Shown: positions 55,552 through 64,000, numbered from the stretch's first letter. The stretch is DNA of 64,000 bases from Achromobacter sp. RTa (GCF_000757485.1 NZ_JPYO01000047.1:1-64000), one strand, 5' to 3'. Program-made: numbers and translations. Notes: generated from the sequence alone by a model not told the origin.

Positions 55552-56682
55552 TCAGCGGCCGAGCGCTCCGGCCACGGCGCGCTCGCCGATGGCCAGCCCC
55601 ACCGTCATGCCCACGCCCGAGTGCATGACCGCCACCGTCGTGGCCGCGTCGACCGGCATTACCGAGAACGGCGCCGGCCCGTGGGCGCCATATACGCCCT
55701 GCCAGCGCTCCAGCACGCGCAGGCGCGCGCCCAGGGCCTGCGAAGCCAGGTCCAGCATCGCCTCATCGACCGCTTCGTCATTGAACGGCGGCGCGTCCTG
55801 CCCATAGCGATGCGAATCGCCGATGATCAGTTCGCCGTAGGGCGTGGGGCTGATCAACAAGTGGATGCCGTTTTCCAGCAACATGGGCGTGCGCGCCTGG
55901 ATCACGTCGCGCAACGCCAGCGCCGACGGCAGGTCTGAAAACGCGCCATAGTGCACGCAGGACAGGCCCGTGAGCAGGGGGCGGTCCAGCGCGATGGGGT
56001 CCGTCTCGAAGGCGGCGCGCAGCATCTGCAGGCGCGTCACCTCCAGGTTCAACGGCGCGAACAGTTCGGGCATCAGGGTCAGGTAGTCATGGCCGGGGCA
56101 GACGAACACGTGCCCGGCCTGGAATTCACCGGCCGTGGTGCAGACCAGCCCGCCCTCCACGGCGCGCGCCAGCGTGCCGGTGATGAAGGCGACGCCCAGC
56201 GACTCCGCCAGGTAGCGCGTGATGGCCGGCAGCGCCTCGCGCGAATAGATCTGCAGATCGTCATGCCCTTGCAGGGCCGCGCAGTGATGCGACAGCCTGC
56301 CGCCATACAGGCGGGCGACGTCGCGGCCCGACAGCAGTTCGGCGCGATAGCCTTCCTGATGCATGCGGGTGTCCGCGAACTCCTGCAGCACATCCGCCTC
56401 GTCGGCATTGCGCGCCAGCACCAGGGCGCCGTTGGCCCGCACATGGAAACCCGCCCTGGCCGCCAGGTCCAGCCACAGCTCGCGGGCCTGCTGGGCATGC
56501 AACAGCATCATGCCGGGCGCCTGGCCCGTTACGATGACCTGGCCGAAATTGCGGATCGTGGCGCCGTGCGCCTGGCGGCTGCGCTCGATCACGGCCACGG
56601 ACAGGCCGCGCTTGGCGGCCGCCCAGGCGTGCGCGATGCCGAGCATGCCCGCGCCCACCACGACTACGTCGAAATTCTTCAT
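55552..56682 (-). CDS. FAD-dependent oxidoreductase of the phosphonate-linked TIGR03364 type
   Basis: This 376-residue protein has the FAD motif VVVVGAGMLGIAHAWAAAKRGLSVAVIER (about residues 6-34) followed by GATIRNFGQVIVTGQAPG. The late MHSGVGMTVGLAIGERAV segment is the second FAD contact. It resembles D-amino-acid-oxidase-fold enzymes of phosphonate clusters, including members reported to act on 2-aminoethylphosphonate or its N-methyl form. It is the last gene of the minus-strand phn operon. No phnW transaminase is present, so this may supply phosphonoacetaldehyde to PhnX. Confidence 0.85.
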   Translation of the reverse strand: MKNFDVVVVGAGMLGIAHAWAAAKRGLSVAVIERSRQAHGATIRNFGQVIVTGQAPGMMLLHAQQARELWLDLAARAGFHVRANGALVLARNADEADVLQEFADTRMHQEGYRAELLSGRDVARLYGGRLSHHCAALQGHDDLQIYSREALPAITRYLAESLGVAFITGTLARAVEGGLVCTTAGEFQAGHVFVCPGHDYLTLMPELFAPLNLEVTRLQMLRAAFETDPIALDRPLLTGLSCVHYGAFSDLPSALALRDVIQARTPMLLENGIHLLISPTPYGELIIGDSHRYGQDAPPFNDEAVDEAMLDLASQALGARLRVLERWQGVYGAHGPAPFSVMPVDAATTVAVMHSGVGMTVGLAIGERAVAGALGR

Positions 56683-56689
56683 AGGTAGA

Positions 56690-56770
56690 ACCCACCCCCG
56701 GAGCGCTGCGCGCCTCCCCCTTCGAGGGGGCGCCGCTACGGACCGGCAAAGCCGGATCCGTGCGGCCCCG
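56690..56770. repeat. Diverged C/G hairpin repeat within the phn operon
   Basis: CTGCGCGCCTCCCCCTTCGA followed by GGGGGCGCC forms a hairpin, and ACGGACCGGC-AAA-GCCGGATCCGT forms a second. It lies between the solute-binding gene and the FAD oxidoreductase gene. It resembles the elements at 1, 8174 and 24486 only in the C5/G5 hairpin and flanking GCGCGC. Confidence 0.5.
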
Positions 56771-56867
56771 CCAGGCCATGGCGGGAGGCGTGTCGACGCG
56801 GCGGAGAAATCAAATGTGAAACGGACTGGCCACTTGGGCAGCGCCGGCCGGGCGCCGGCTTGCCGGC

Positions 56868-57890
56868 TTACTTCTTCTTCGGCTCGGACTTGCCGTCGTA
56901 GCGCTTGGTCCACTCGGCGATGATGCGTTCGCGGTTCGTGGCGGCCCAGACGAAGTCGTTCTTGATCATGCGCTTGGTCAGGTCGGCCGGCAGGTTGGGA
57001 TTGACCGTGGCGATAGAAGGAATCGCCAGCACTGCGAAGTTGGCCTTGTACAGCTCGTTGGCCTCGCGGCTGGCCGAGAAGTCGGCCAGCTTACGCGCGG
57101 CCTCCAGGTTTTTCGTGCCCTTCATGATGGCGGTGGCTTCCACTTCCCAGCCCAGGCCTTCCGACGGGAACACGGCTTCGACCGGCGCGCCGTCGGCCTT
57201 CAGCTTGGCGGCGCGATAGTCGAACGACACCCCGATCGGGAACTCGCCCGCGGCGGCCATGTTGCAAGGCTTGGAACCCGAGTGCGTGTACGAACCGATG
57301 TTCTCGTGCAGGGCGTCCATGTAGGCCCAGCCCTTCTCTTCACCGAAGATCTGCAGCCAGGCGCTCACGTCCAGGAAGCCGGTGCCCGAGGAAGCCGGAT
57401 TGGGCATCACGATCTTGCCGGCGTAGACCGGCTTGGTCAGGTCCTCCCAGGAGGTGGGCTTGGGCAGCTTCTGCTTTTCGGCTTCGATGGTGTTGAAGCA
57501 GATGGCGGCGGCGTAGCCGTCCATGCCGACCCACGACGGCTCGGCCTTGGCATCGCGCATGTTGGCGGCGATCTGGTCCAGGCCCTTGGGGGCGTAGGGC
57601 TGCAGCATGCCTTCCTTGTCCATCAGGCCCAGCGCCGTGCCGGCCAGGCCCCAGATCACGTCGGCCTTGGGATTGCTCTTCTCGGCCAGCAGCTTGGCGG
57701 CGATGATGCCGGTGGAGTCGCGGACCCACTGGATCTTGATGTCGGGATTGGCCTTCTCGAACGCGGCCTGGTAGACCTTGATCTGGTCGGCTTCGAGCGC
57801 GGTGTAGACGGTCAGGGTGGTCTCGGCGGAGGCGGCGCCCATCACGCCCGTCAGGGCGGCGGCCAGTGCAAGCAGCTTGTAGCGATTCAT
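56868..57890 (-). CDS. phnS: 2-aminoethylphosphonate ABC transporter, substrate-binding protein
   Basis: This 340-residue protein has a signal peptide (MNRYKLLALAAALTGVMGAASA) and the type 2 binding-protein pattern TLTVYTALEADQIKVYQAAFEKANPDIKIQWVRDSTGIIAAKLLAEKSNPKADVIWGL. SGTGFLDVSAWLQIFGEEKGW is typical of the TIGR03261 group that accompanies 2-AEP genes. It binds the substrate in the periplasm for the adjacent permease and ATPase. The order, downstream of phnX, is common in such clusters. The symbol is by context. Confidence 0.85.
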   Translation of the reverse strand: MNRYKLLALAAALTGVMGAASAETTLTVYTALEADQIKVYQAAFEKANPDIKIQWVRDSTGIIAAKLLAEKSNPKADVIWGLAGTALGLMDKEGMLQPYAPKGLDQIAANMRDAKAEPSWVGMDGYAAAICFNTIEAEKQKLPKPTSWEDLTKPVYAGKIVMPNPASSGTGFLDVSAWLQIFGEEKGWAYMDALHENIGSYTHSGSKPCNMAAAGEFPIGVSFDYRAAKLKADGAPVEAVFPSEGLGWEVEATAIMKGTKNLEAARKLADFSASREANELYKANFAVLAIPSIATVNPNLPADLTKRMIKNDFVWAATNRERIIAEWTKRYDGKSEPKKK

Positions 57891-57986
57891 GAGGATACTC
57901 CGTGGGTAAGCGGAAAAAAGGCTGAAAAGGGCCCCCGGGGCCGGCCTGGGCCGGTCCCGCATGCAAAGGGGGATGTCAGTGGGCGG

Positions 57987-58808
57987 TTAAGGGCGCTGGC
58001 CTGCGGACAAGCGGGATTCGACGTCGGCGATCACGGCGGGCAGGTCGGCAACGGTGTCGATCAGGTAGTGCGGCGCGGCGGGCGATAGCTCGGCGCTGGC
58101 ACGCGAGCGCGCCTCCTGGCGGCCCGCCTCGTCCAGGCTCAGGTATTCGTCCAGCGTCAGGCCGGCGGCATTGCCGGACAGCAGCAGGCCCACCGTCCAC
58201 ATGCCGGCGCGGCGCCCTTCCTCGATGCCCGGCGCGGTGTCGTCGACCTTGATGCAGGCGGCCACGTCCGACAGGCCCAGCTCCACGACGTTCTTCAGGG
58301 CCATCGCGGGCGCGGGACGGGCGCGCGGCACGTCGTCGCTGGCGACGATGCAATCGGGTTCCAGGCCCTCCGTGGCGGCGCGTTCGATCACGCGGCGCAT
58401 GACGCTGTCCGGATAGCCGGAGCAGGAGCCGATCTTCAGGCCGCGCTGGCGCAGCGCGCGCAGCAGCTCGGCCGCGCCCGGTATCGCCGCCGAATACTGG
58501 GCGACCTTCTCCAGCTGCATCGGCAGGAAGCGCTCATAGATCGCGGTCACGTCGTCATCGGTGGGCAGCCGGCCGAACTGGGCCTGGTACTGGCTGGCGA
58601 TGGCCGCCTGGTCGCACAGCGTGCGGATGTGGTCCCACTTGCCCATGCCCATGGGGCCGCGGGCCTGCGCCAGCGACACGTCCATGCCGAACTGCGCGAA
58701 TGCGTCGACGAACACTTTGGTGGGCGCAAAGGAACCGAAATCGACCAGCGTTCCGGCCCAATCGAAGATCACCGCTTCCAAGCGGACGGGCAAAGGCGAA
58801 ACAGTCAT
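57987..58808 (-). CDS. phnX: Phosphonoacetaldehyde hydrolase (phosphonatase)
   Basis: This 273-residue HAD-family enzyme cleaves the C-P bond of phosphonoacetaldehyde to acetaldehyde and phosphate. The nucleophile is Asp in [17 protein letters not shown] (about residues 15-19), the Schiff-base Lys is in [13 protein letters not shown] (about 57), and the third motif is [24 protein letters not shown]. The length matches known PhnX (about 270). Its start follows AAGGATG. It lies between the permease and the binding-protein genes in one operon. Confidence 0.95.
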   Translation of the reverse strand: MTVSPLPVRLEAVIFDWAGTLVDFGSFAPTKVFVDAFAQFGMDVSLAQARGPMGMGKWDHIRTLCDQAAIASQYQAQFGRLPTDDDVTAIYERFLPMQLEKVAQYSAAIPGAAELLRALRQRGLKIGSCSGYPDSVMRRVIERAATEGLEPDCIVASDDVPRARPAPAMALKNVVELGLSDVAACIKVDDTAPGIEEGRRAGMWTVGLLLSGNAAGLTLDEYLSLDEAGRQEARSRASAELSPAAPHYLIDTVADLPAVIADVESRLSAGQRP

Positions 58809-58835
58809 GAGGTCATCCTTCAAGAAAATAGTCGG

Positions 58836-60584
58836 TCATTGCGCGGAGGGGCGGCGCCAGGCCTGGCTGCGCGCCACCAGGGCGCGGCTTGCCAAGTGCA
58901 GGACCAGCGCCGCAGCGGCCGAACTGGCCATGATCACGGTGCACATCGCCGCCGCGGGGCCGATGAATCCGGCATCGTCCATGTTCAGCACCGCGACCGC
59001 GGCCAGCACCGTGGACGGGCTGTAGAGGAACACCACGGCGGACACCGTCGTCATGGCGGAAACGAACAGATAGCGGGCGACGTCGAGCGCGGCTGGCAGG
59101 CACATCGGCAGGGTCACGCGCAGGAACGTGGTCAGGCGCGGCACCTTCAGCGACGCGGAAGCCGCTTCGAACTCGGGATCCAGCGCGTTGAGCGCCGTGG
59201 AGGCCGTCAGGTGCGCGCTGGTGTAGAAGTGGATGACCGTGCAGAGGACCAGCAGCGGCATGGTTCCGTACAGCACGTTCAGCGGGTTCATCGGGCTGTT
59301 GAAGAAGAAGATGTAGCCCAGGCCGAGCACCAGGCCTGGAACGGCCATGGGCATCAGCGCCAGCATGCCGAGCAGGCCGCGCAGGCCGCGCGCCGGAGCG
59401 CTGCGGGCAGGCACTTTCTCCATCATCCACGCGCCGGTGAAAACCACGGCGGTGCCCACCAGGGCGGTGCAGAATGCCAGTTCCAGGCTGTTGCGCCAGG
59501 CCAGCCAGCCACCGCCGTCCATATTGTCGAAATCGTAGGACCGCAGCGACATGGACAGGTTGTAGGGCCACATCTTCACGAACGAAGCCCACACCGCCAC
59601 GCCGATGATCAGCAGCAGGAATGCGGCCAGCAGGCCCGCCAGCGCCAGGAACGCGGCGTCGCGGCGGCGGTTGACGCCCGCGGCGTAGGGCTGGGCCCGG
59701 CCGCTCATCTGGGCGCCCTGCCGGGCGCGCAGCCGCCGGTCCAGCGCGAAGGTCAGGATGGCGGGCACGAGCAGGAGAATGCCGATGGCCGCGCCCTTGG
59801 GAAAGTTCTGCTGTCCGACCACGGCCTTGTAAGCCTCCATCGCCAGCACGTTGTAATCGCCGCCCACGACCTTGGGCACGCCGAAGTCCGTCACCGTCAG
59901 CGTGAACACCACGCAGCAGGCGGAGAACACCGCGTAGCGGGTGCCGGGCAGGGTCACGGTCATGAACGTGCGCAAAGGGCCCGCGCCCATGGCGCGCGCT
60001 GCGTCGTAGAGGCGGCCGTCGGCCAGGGCCAGGCCCGTCAGCAGGATCATGAGCGCGTGCGGGAAGGTATAGAACGCCTCGCCCACGACGATGCCCCAGA
60101 AGCCGTAGATGGTTGCGCCGCCGGTCAGCCCCTTGAGCAGCCCCTGGTTGCCCAGCAGGTAGACCAGGGCGATGCCCGGCAGCAGCGACGGGGCGAGCAG
60201 CGGCAGCAAGGCGACGGTGCGAAGAAGCCCCTTGCCCGGCAGGCGCGTGCGCGTCAGGCCATAGGCGAAGGCGTAGGCGCAGGGCACCACCAGCAATGTC
60301 GTCACGATGCCCACCGCCAGGCTGCGCCCGACCATGCCCAGGAAACCATCGCCGCCGATGATGCCGGCGACCACCGACAGGCCGGCCCAATCGCCGTTGC
60401 CGTCGGTCACGGACTTGGCCAGGATCGCCATGAGCGGCAGCGCCAGGAACACCAGCAGGCACAAGGCCAGAGCGCCCTGCCCGCCCGCGAGGCCGGCGGC
60501 GCCGATCCAGGCGGGCAAGGGGCGCCGGCCCAGCGCTGGCGCAGTGGCCGCGGCCGGAGCGGGCGCATTGGATGCATGGATCAT
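58836..60584 (-). CDS. 2-aminoethylphosphonate ABC transporter, fused double permease
   Basis: This 582-residue protein has about twelve membrane segments in two related halves, each carrying an EAA-type loop (SLAVGIVTTLLVVPCAYAFAYGLTRTRLPGKGLLR and [39 protein letters not shown]). This is the fused permease of the 2-AEP transporter type (TIGR03262). It works with the adjacent ATPase and binding protein. The ATG at 60584 leaves 7 bp to the ATPase stop. A longer form from 60614 would overlap that gene. Confidence 0.87.
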   Translation of the reverse strand: MIHASNAPAPAAATAPALGRRPLPAWIGAAGLAGGQGALALCLLVFLALPLMAILAKSVTDGNGDWAGLSVVAGIIGGDGFLGMVGRSLAVGIVTTLLVVPCAYAFAYGLTRTRLPGKGLLRTVALLPLLAPSLLPGIALVYLLGNQGLLKGLTGGATIYGFWGIVVGEAFYTFPHALMILLTGLALADGRLYDAARAMGAGPLRTFMTVTLPGTRYAVFSACCVVFTLTVTDFGVPKVVGGDYNVLAMEAYKAVVGQQNFPKGAAIGILLLVPAILTFALDRRLRARQGAQMSGRAQPYAAGVNRRRDAAFLALAGLLAAFLLLIIGVAVWASFVKMWPYNLSMSLRSYDFDNMDGGGWLAWRNSLELAFCTALVGTAVVFTGAWMMEKVPARSAPARGLRGLLGMLALMPMAVPGLVLGLGYIFFFNSPMNPLNVLYGTMPLLVLCTVIHFYTSAHLTASTALNALDPEFEAASASLKVPRLTTFLRVTLPMCLPAALDVARYLFVSAMTTVSAVVFLYSPSTVLAAVAVLNMDDAGFIGPAAAMCTVIMASSAAAALVLHLASRALVARSQAWRRPSAQ

Positions 60585-60591
60585 GGCGGGG

Positions 60592-61665
60592 TCAAGCGTA
60601 GGCGCGTATCGCATGGCGCGGCAGCTCCACCCAGCAGCGGCTGGCGGCGTGAGGGCCCAGCAGGGCGTCTCCGATTTCGGGGGATACGATGGAATGCACC
60701 GTGGCGCCGGGCACGCCCTCCAGGCGCAGGGCCAGGCGGTAGCCCCGGCCCAGGAACACGCCGTCCAGCACGTCGGCCAGCATGGCGTTCGGCTGTTCCA
60801 GCCGCGCGGTGCTGACGCGCACGGCCTCGGGCCGCACGAAGAGCCTGCCGCTGCGGGCGTCCAGCGCCTCGTCCACGGCCAGCTCCTGGCGGCCCACGCG
60901 CGCGCGGTGGGCGTCCACGCGCTCGAACGGCAGCCAGTTCGCCTCGCCCACGAAATCGGCGATGAAAGCCGAACCGGGCTGGCGGTAGAGCTCCCTGGGG
61001 GTGCCGTACTGTTCGATGACGCCGCCGTTCATGACGGCGATGCGGTCGGCCATCACCATGGCCTCTTCCTGGTCGTGCGTCACCATCAGCGTGGTGATGG
61101 ACAGGCGCTTTTGCAGCGCGCGCAGCTCGATGCGCAGGTGCTCGCGCACCCGGGCGTCCAGGGCGGACATGGGCTCGTCCAGCAACAGCAGGGACGGCGA
61201 AGGCGCCAGCGCGCGGGCCAGGGCCACGCGCTGCTGCTGCCCGCCGGAGATCTGACCCGGGTACTTTCCGGCCGCGCCCGCCAGCCCCACCAGCGTCAGC
61301 ATTTCCTCGACGCGGCTGGCGACGTGGCTGCGATGGGCGCGCTTGCCGCTCAGCCCGTAGGCCACGTTCTGGGCCACGGTCAGGTTGGGAAACAAGGCGT
61401 ATGACTGGAACAGGATGCCGTAGTCGCGCGCTTGCGGCTCGGCATGCGAAATATCGCGGCCGGACAGCACGATCGTGCCGCTGTCCTGCCGCTCGAGCCC
61501 GGCGATGGCGCGCAGCAAGGTGGTCTTGCCGCAGCCCGAGGGACCCAGCAGGCAGACCAGCTCTCCGGCCCGGATATCCAGCGAGACGTCCGACAGCGCG
61601 GTGTGGCTGCCGAACCGCTTCACGAGATGCCTGACGGAGAGAAATGCGTTGTCGCGTTCGGCCAT
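60592..61665 (-). CDS. phnT: 2-aminoethylphosphonate ABC transporter, ATP-binding protein
   Basis: This 357-residue ATPase has Walker A GPSGCGKTTLLRAI (about residues 40-53), the LSGGQ variant QISGGQQQRVALARAL (about 137-152), Walker B LLLLDEPMSALD and the switch His in VTHDQEEAM. A C-terminal TOBE-like domain follows. It is the first gene of the minus-strand operon (ATPase, permease, phnX, binding protein, FAD oxidoreductase). GGAGG precedes the ATG. The symbol is by context. Confidence 0.88.
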   Translation of the reverse strand: MAERDNAFLSVRHLVKRFGSHTALSDVSLDIRAGELVCLLGPSGCGKTTLLRAIAGLERQDSGTIVLSGRDISHAEPQARDYGILFQSYALFPNLTVAQNVAYGLSGKRAHRSHVASRVEEMLTLVGLAGAAGKYPGQISGGQQQRVALARALAPSPSLLLLDEPMSALDARVREHLRIELRALQKRLSITTLMVTHDQEEAMVMADRIAVMNGGVIEQYGTPRELYRQPGSAFIADFVGEANWLPFERVDAHRARVGRQELAVDEALDARSGRLFVRPEAVRVSTARLEQPNAMLADVLDGVFLGRGYRLALRLEGVPGATVHSIVSPEIGDALLGPHAASRCWVELPRHAIRAYA

Positions 61666-61748
61666 GGGGCCTCCGGTTTGGGAACGCACGCAGTATGGAA
61701 GACGCGTATTGAGTGTTTATGACACTTCGCGCAAATGCAGTAATAAAA

Positions 61749-61768
61749 ACATCAAATTATTTTGGTGT
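61749..61768. promoter_or_regulatory. Candidate LysR operator between phnT and its divergent regulator
   Basis: ACATCAAAT followed by TATTTTGGTGT forms an imperfect inverted repeat in an AT-rich region between the divergent phnT (start 61665) and lysR (start 61814) genes, the usual place for a LysR regulator to control both. No consensus is known to me for this regulator. Confidence 0.4.
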
Positions 61769-61813
61769 ACTGGCGGTCTTGCGCATTGCGTCCATTTGCC
61801 GACCCCGAACACC

Positions 61814-62677
61814 GTGCTTGTCGCCGAACTCAAATCCTTCTATGCCGTGGCCCGCTGCGGCACCGTTACCAAGGCCGCCGCCCAGTTGGGCGTCAGCCAG
61901 CCCACGGTGACGGGGCAGTTGCGCCAGCTGGAGTCACGCTATGGAGTAGAGCTGTTCCACCGGCAAGGCCGCGGCATGCGGCTGTCGGACGCGGGCCAGA
62001 GCCTGATGCCCATGGTGGAAAAGCTGGTTCAGCAGGAAACCGAGATCGACTTCCGGCTACGCGACGCCAGCGACCTGCGCGAGGGCAACCTGCGGATCGG
62101 CGCCACCGGCCCCTACTACATCATGGATACGGTGCGCAGCTACAACCAGCGCTACCCGGGCATCGACCTGACCCTCGCCATCGGCAATTCGCAGAGCATG
62201 CTGCAGGCCCTGCACGATTACCGCATCGAGATTGCCACCTCGTCCTTTCTGATGGATGACAAGCACCTGTACCGGCGGATGATCGCGGCCGACCCCATCC
62301 GCGTGGTGACCCACCGCGACCACCCGCTGGCCCGCCGCGGCCAGGTGCGCCTGGCCGATCTGGCGGAACACGCCCTGCTCCTGCGCGAGCCCGGCTCCAT
62401 GACGCGGCAACTCACGGAAGACGCCCTGCAGTCGGCCGGCGTCGCGGTGCCGCGCACGCTGGAAATCGGCAGCCGGGAATCCATCCGCCAGGCCATCCTG
62501 TGCGGACTGGGGATCAGCCTGATCCCCTCGCGTGAAATCCCGTCGCACCCCGACCTGGCGGCCCTGGACATACAGGGCGCCGACATCGTGATGCACGAAT
62601 ACCTGTATTGCCTGCGCGAGCGCCAGCCGGTGCAGCTGATCGCGCGCTTTCTGGAGATGGCGCCGTCCGCGGACTGA
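61814..62677 (+). CDS. LysR-type regulator of the phosphonate cluster
   Basis: This 287-residue regulator has an N-terminal HTH (AELKSFYAVARCGTVTKAAAQLGVSQPTVTGQLRQLESRYGVELFHRQGRG, about residues 4-54) and a substrate-binding-like domain. The start is the GTG at 61814; no good ribosome-binding site is visible, and the frame is open upstream. It diverges from the phn operon and lies just before the PhnZ-like HD gene. Similar regulators accompany 2-AEP clusters, so induction by 2-AEP or a derivative is expected. Confidence 0.9.
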   Translation: MLVAELKSFYAVARCGTVTKAAAQLGVSQPTVTGQLRQLESRYGVELFHRQGRGMRLSDAGQSLMPMVEKLVQQETEIDFRLRDASDLREGNLRIGATGPYYIMDTVRSYNQRYPGIDLTLAIGNSQSMLQALHDYRIEIATSSFLMDDKHLYRRMIAADPIRVVTHRDHPLARRGQVRLADLAEHALLLREPGSMTRQLTEDALQSAGVAVPRTLEIGSRESIRQAILCGLGISLIPSREIPSHPDLAALDIQGADIVMHEYLYCLRERQPVQLIARFLEMAPSAD

Positions 62678-62731
62678 CCACGAGCAGCCCCAGCCCGCCA
62701 CCTCCCCTTTGCGGCCACCCTGGAGACGACC

Positions 62732-63301
62732 ATGGCCTTGACCCTGCAAGATATCGAACAGATTTTCCTGGAGCGCGGACACCGCTCGTACCACGGCGAG
62801 TCCGTCAGCCATCTGCGGCACGCGTTGCAGACGGCGGCGCTTGCCGAGCGCAATGGCGCCGGCCCCCACCTGATCACCGCATGCCTGCTGCACGACCTGG
62901 GCCATCTCATCGCCGACCGGCCGGGCACGCCGACCCTGCGCGGCATCGACGACAAGCACCAGTACTTCGTGCTGCCCTTCCTGCGCGGCCTGTTCAGCCC
63001 GGCAGTGCTGAACCCGATCCGGCTGCATGTGGAGGCCAAGCGCTACCTCTGCTATGTGGAACCGCAATATGAAGCGTCGCTGTCGGAGGATTCGAAGCGC
63101 AGCCTGGCGCTGCAAGGGGGGAGTTTCGATGCGGGCCAGGCGGTGGATTTTGCGAGCATGCCGGGCGCGCCGGACGCGATACGGCTGAGGCGCTGGGACG
63201 ACATGGCCAAGGTGCCCGGGCTGGCGACTCCGTCCCTGGATCACTTCCTCGAAATCGCCGAAAGCGTCTCGGGGCGGGTCAAGCTGGCCGCCATCTGGTA
63301 G
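62732..63301 (+). CDS. PhnZ-like HD-domain oxygenase
   Basis: This 189-residue HD-fold protein lies in a phosphonate cluster (TIGR03276 type). Residues that match the PhnZ mixed-valent diiron site in order are Tyr20 and Glu23 (SYHGESVSH), His30, His54-Asp55 and His58 (LLHDLGH), His76 (DKHQYF), His99 (RLHVEAKRY) and Asp156 or 157 (RRWDDM). PhnZ oxidises (R)-2-amino-1-hydroxyethylphosphonate to glycine and phosphate. The partner hydroxylase PhnY is not in the window. The 3' end overlaps the convergent MFS gene by 23 bp. Confidence 0.85.
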   Translation: MALTLQDIEQIFLERGHRSYHGESVSHLRHALQTAALAERNGAGPHLITACLLHDLGHLIADRPGTPTLRGIDDKHQYFVLPFLRGLFSPAVLNPIRLHVEAKRYLCYVEPQYEASLSEDSKRSLALQGGSFDAGQAVDFASMPGAPDAIRLRRWDDMAKVPGLATPSLDHFLEIAESVSGRVKLAAIW

Positions 63302-64000
63302 GGCTGGCGGGAAATCCGTGCGTCCTGGCGGCCCGGACGGCCGCCAGCGTCGCCGCCAGCAGCATCAGCAAGACCGGCACGAACGCGGCCACGCCCACGC
63401 GTTCGAGCAGCGCGCCGCCGACGCCCCCGCCCGCGGCGATGGCGGTGTTCCACGCCGTGACCAGCATGGACTGCGCCACGTCCGCGGCATCGCCCGCCGT
63501 CTTGGCCAGCGCGGTCTGGAACAAGGTCGGCGAGCCGCCGAACGCCACGCCCCAGGCGCCCACCGCCAGATAAAGCAAGGCCGGCACCCCGCCCGCGATG
63601 CCCAGCACCAGTGCGGCCAGGCCAAACAGCGCGATGCAGGCCAGGGTCAGCGTCCGCAGATGGCGGTCGATCAGCGTCCCGACCACCCAGATGCCGAACA
63701 GCGAACTCAGCCCGAAGACCAACAGCACCAGTTCGGTGCGTCCGGCCATCCCCACCGAAGCCAGGAACGGCGCGATGTAGATGTACAGAATGTTGTGCGC
63801 CAGCACGAATGCCAGCACCGCGAACAGCACCGGACGCACGCCCGGCAGCAGGAACACCCGGCGCAGCGACAGCTGCCGACCCCGCCCCTGTCCGGCATAG
63901 TCCGGCACCCGCAGGCGCACCCAGACCATCAGGACCAAGGCCAGCCCGCTCATGATGCCGAAACCGATGCGCCAACCCCACAACGCGCCCAGGAAGGTCC
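63279..64000 (-). CDS. MFS transporter, C-terminal part (runs off the window)
   Basis: About 240 C-terminal residues are visible: six or more membrane segments such as PVLFAVLAFVLAHNILYIYIAPFLASVGM, LVFGLSSLFGIWVVGTLIDRHLRTL and PALLYLAVGAWGVAFGGSPTLFQTALAK. The sequence LVFGLSSLFGIWVVGTLIDRH resembles sugar- or drug-efflux MFS proteins (AraJ/YdhP type). The reading continues upstream past 64000, so the start is not in the window. The gene is convergent with the PhnZ-like gene. Confidence 0.85.
   Translation of the reverse strand, partial: TFLGALWGWRIGFGIMSGLALVLMVWVRLRVPDYAGQGRGRQLSLRRVFLLPGVRPVLFAVLAFVLAHNILYIYIAPFLASVGMAGRTELVLLVFGLSSLFGIWVVGTLIDRHLRTLTLACIALFGLAALVLGIAGGVPALLYLAVGAWGVAFGGSPTLFQTALAKTAGDAADVAQSMLVTAWNTAIAAGGGVGGALLERVGVAAFVPVLLMLLAATLAAVRAARTHGFPASPTRWRPA

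Overview
This 64 kb window is GC-rich, densely coded chromosomal DNA. Gene content and order point to the betaproteobacterial family Alcaligenaceae, most likely Bordetella or Achromobacter. The supporting signs are the hemC-hemD-hemX-hemY run, the rpsF-priB-rpsR-rplI-dnaB block, a Bug-type solute receptor beside an IclR regulator, a BpeGReg-like globin-coupled diguanylate cyclase, a MocR regulator divergent from a DUF2917 gene, and dispersed repeats built on a C5-6/G5-6 hairpin. The genus is inferred from gene content and was not checked by any search. No rRNA operon, intact insertion sequence, prophage or CRISPR array was seen. One tRNA gene (initiator Met) is present.

Layout. 1-7.0 kb: ppa, the tetrapyrrole genes hemY-hemX-hemD-hemC, a 40-residue membrane peptide and two adjacent TerC-family genes, all on the minus strand. 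7.2-9.4 kb: sucD and sucC, with a dispersed hairpin repeat between them. 9.4-14.6 kb: a DUF2889 gene, a phosphopantetheinyl transferase-like gene and a 1321-residue single-module NRPS of the Pls/PosA type (adenylation, carrier, then six membrane segments interleaved with three beta-helix domains). 14.8-18.2 kb: metE and its divergent regulator metR. 18.2-20.05 kb: recX and recA with a LexA-box candidate. 20.4-24.4 kb: a TctDE-like two-component system and an MHS-type transporter.

24.4-31.5 kb: a repeat-rich, otherwise empty stretch, then rdgC, a globin-coupled GGDEF protein, an aspartate carbamoyltransferase with an N-terminal HTH-like extension, small envelope proteins (a lipoprotein and an entericidin-like peptide) and a Nif11-like small protein. 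31.5-40.8 kb: a flavoprotein, tRNA-fMet, DUF2917/MocR, a DedA protein, several small unknowns, an Lrp regulator, pdxA and an SBF-like transporter. 40.85-41.65 kb: an array of about 6.6 copies of a 113-bp unit. 41.7-50.8 kb: dnaB, a kinase-like gene, rplI, rpsR, priB and rpsF; a membrane protein and folE2; dxs, ispA and xseB. 50.9-54 kb: an IclR regulator, a Bug receptor and an acyltransferase. 54.3-55.5 kb: a Rieske oxygenase with unusual cluster spacing. 55.5-63.3 kb: a 2-aminoethylphosphonate island (ABC transporter, phnX, FAD oxidoreductase, LysR regulator and a PhnZ-like HD oxygenase). 63.3-64 kb: the 3' part of an MFS transporter that runs off the window.

Strongest leads: the Pls/PosA-like synthetase translationally coupled to an atypical PPTase; the phosphonate island, which has no transaminase but carries an FAD oxidoreductase and an orphan PhnZ-like oxygenase; the HTH-fused PyrB with a near-palindrome at its promoter; the 113-bp array with two alternative cores; and the Rieske protein with an expanded cluster loop.
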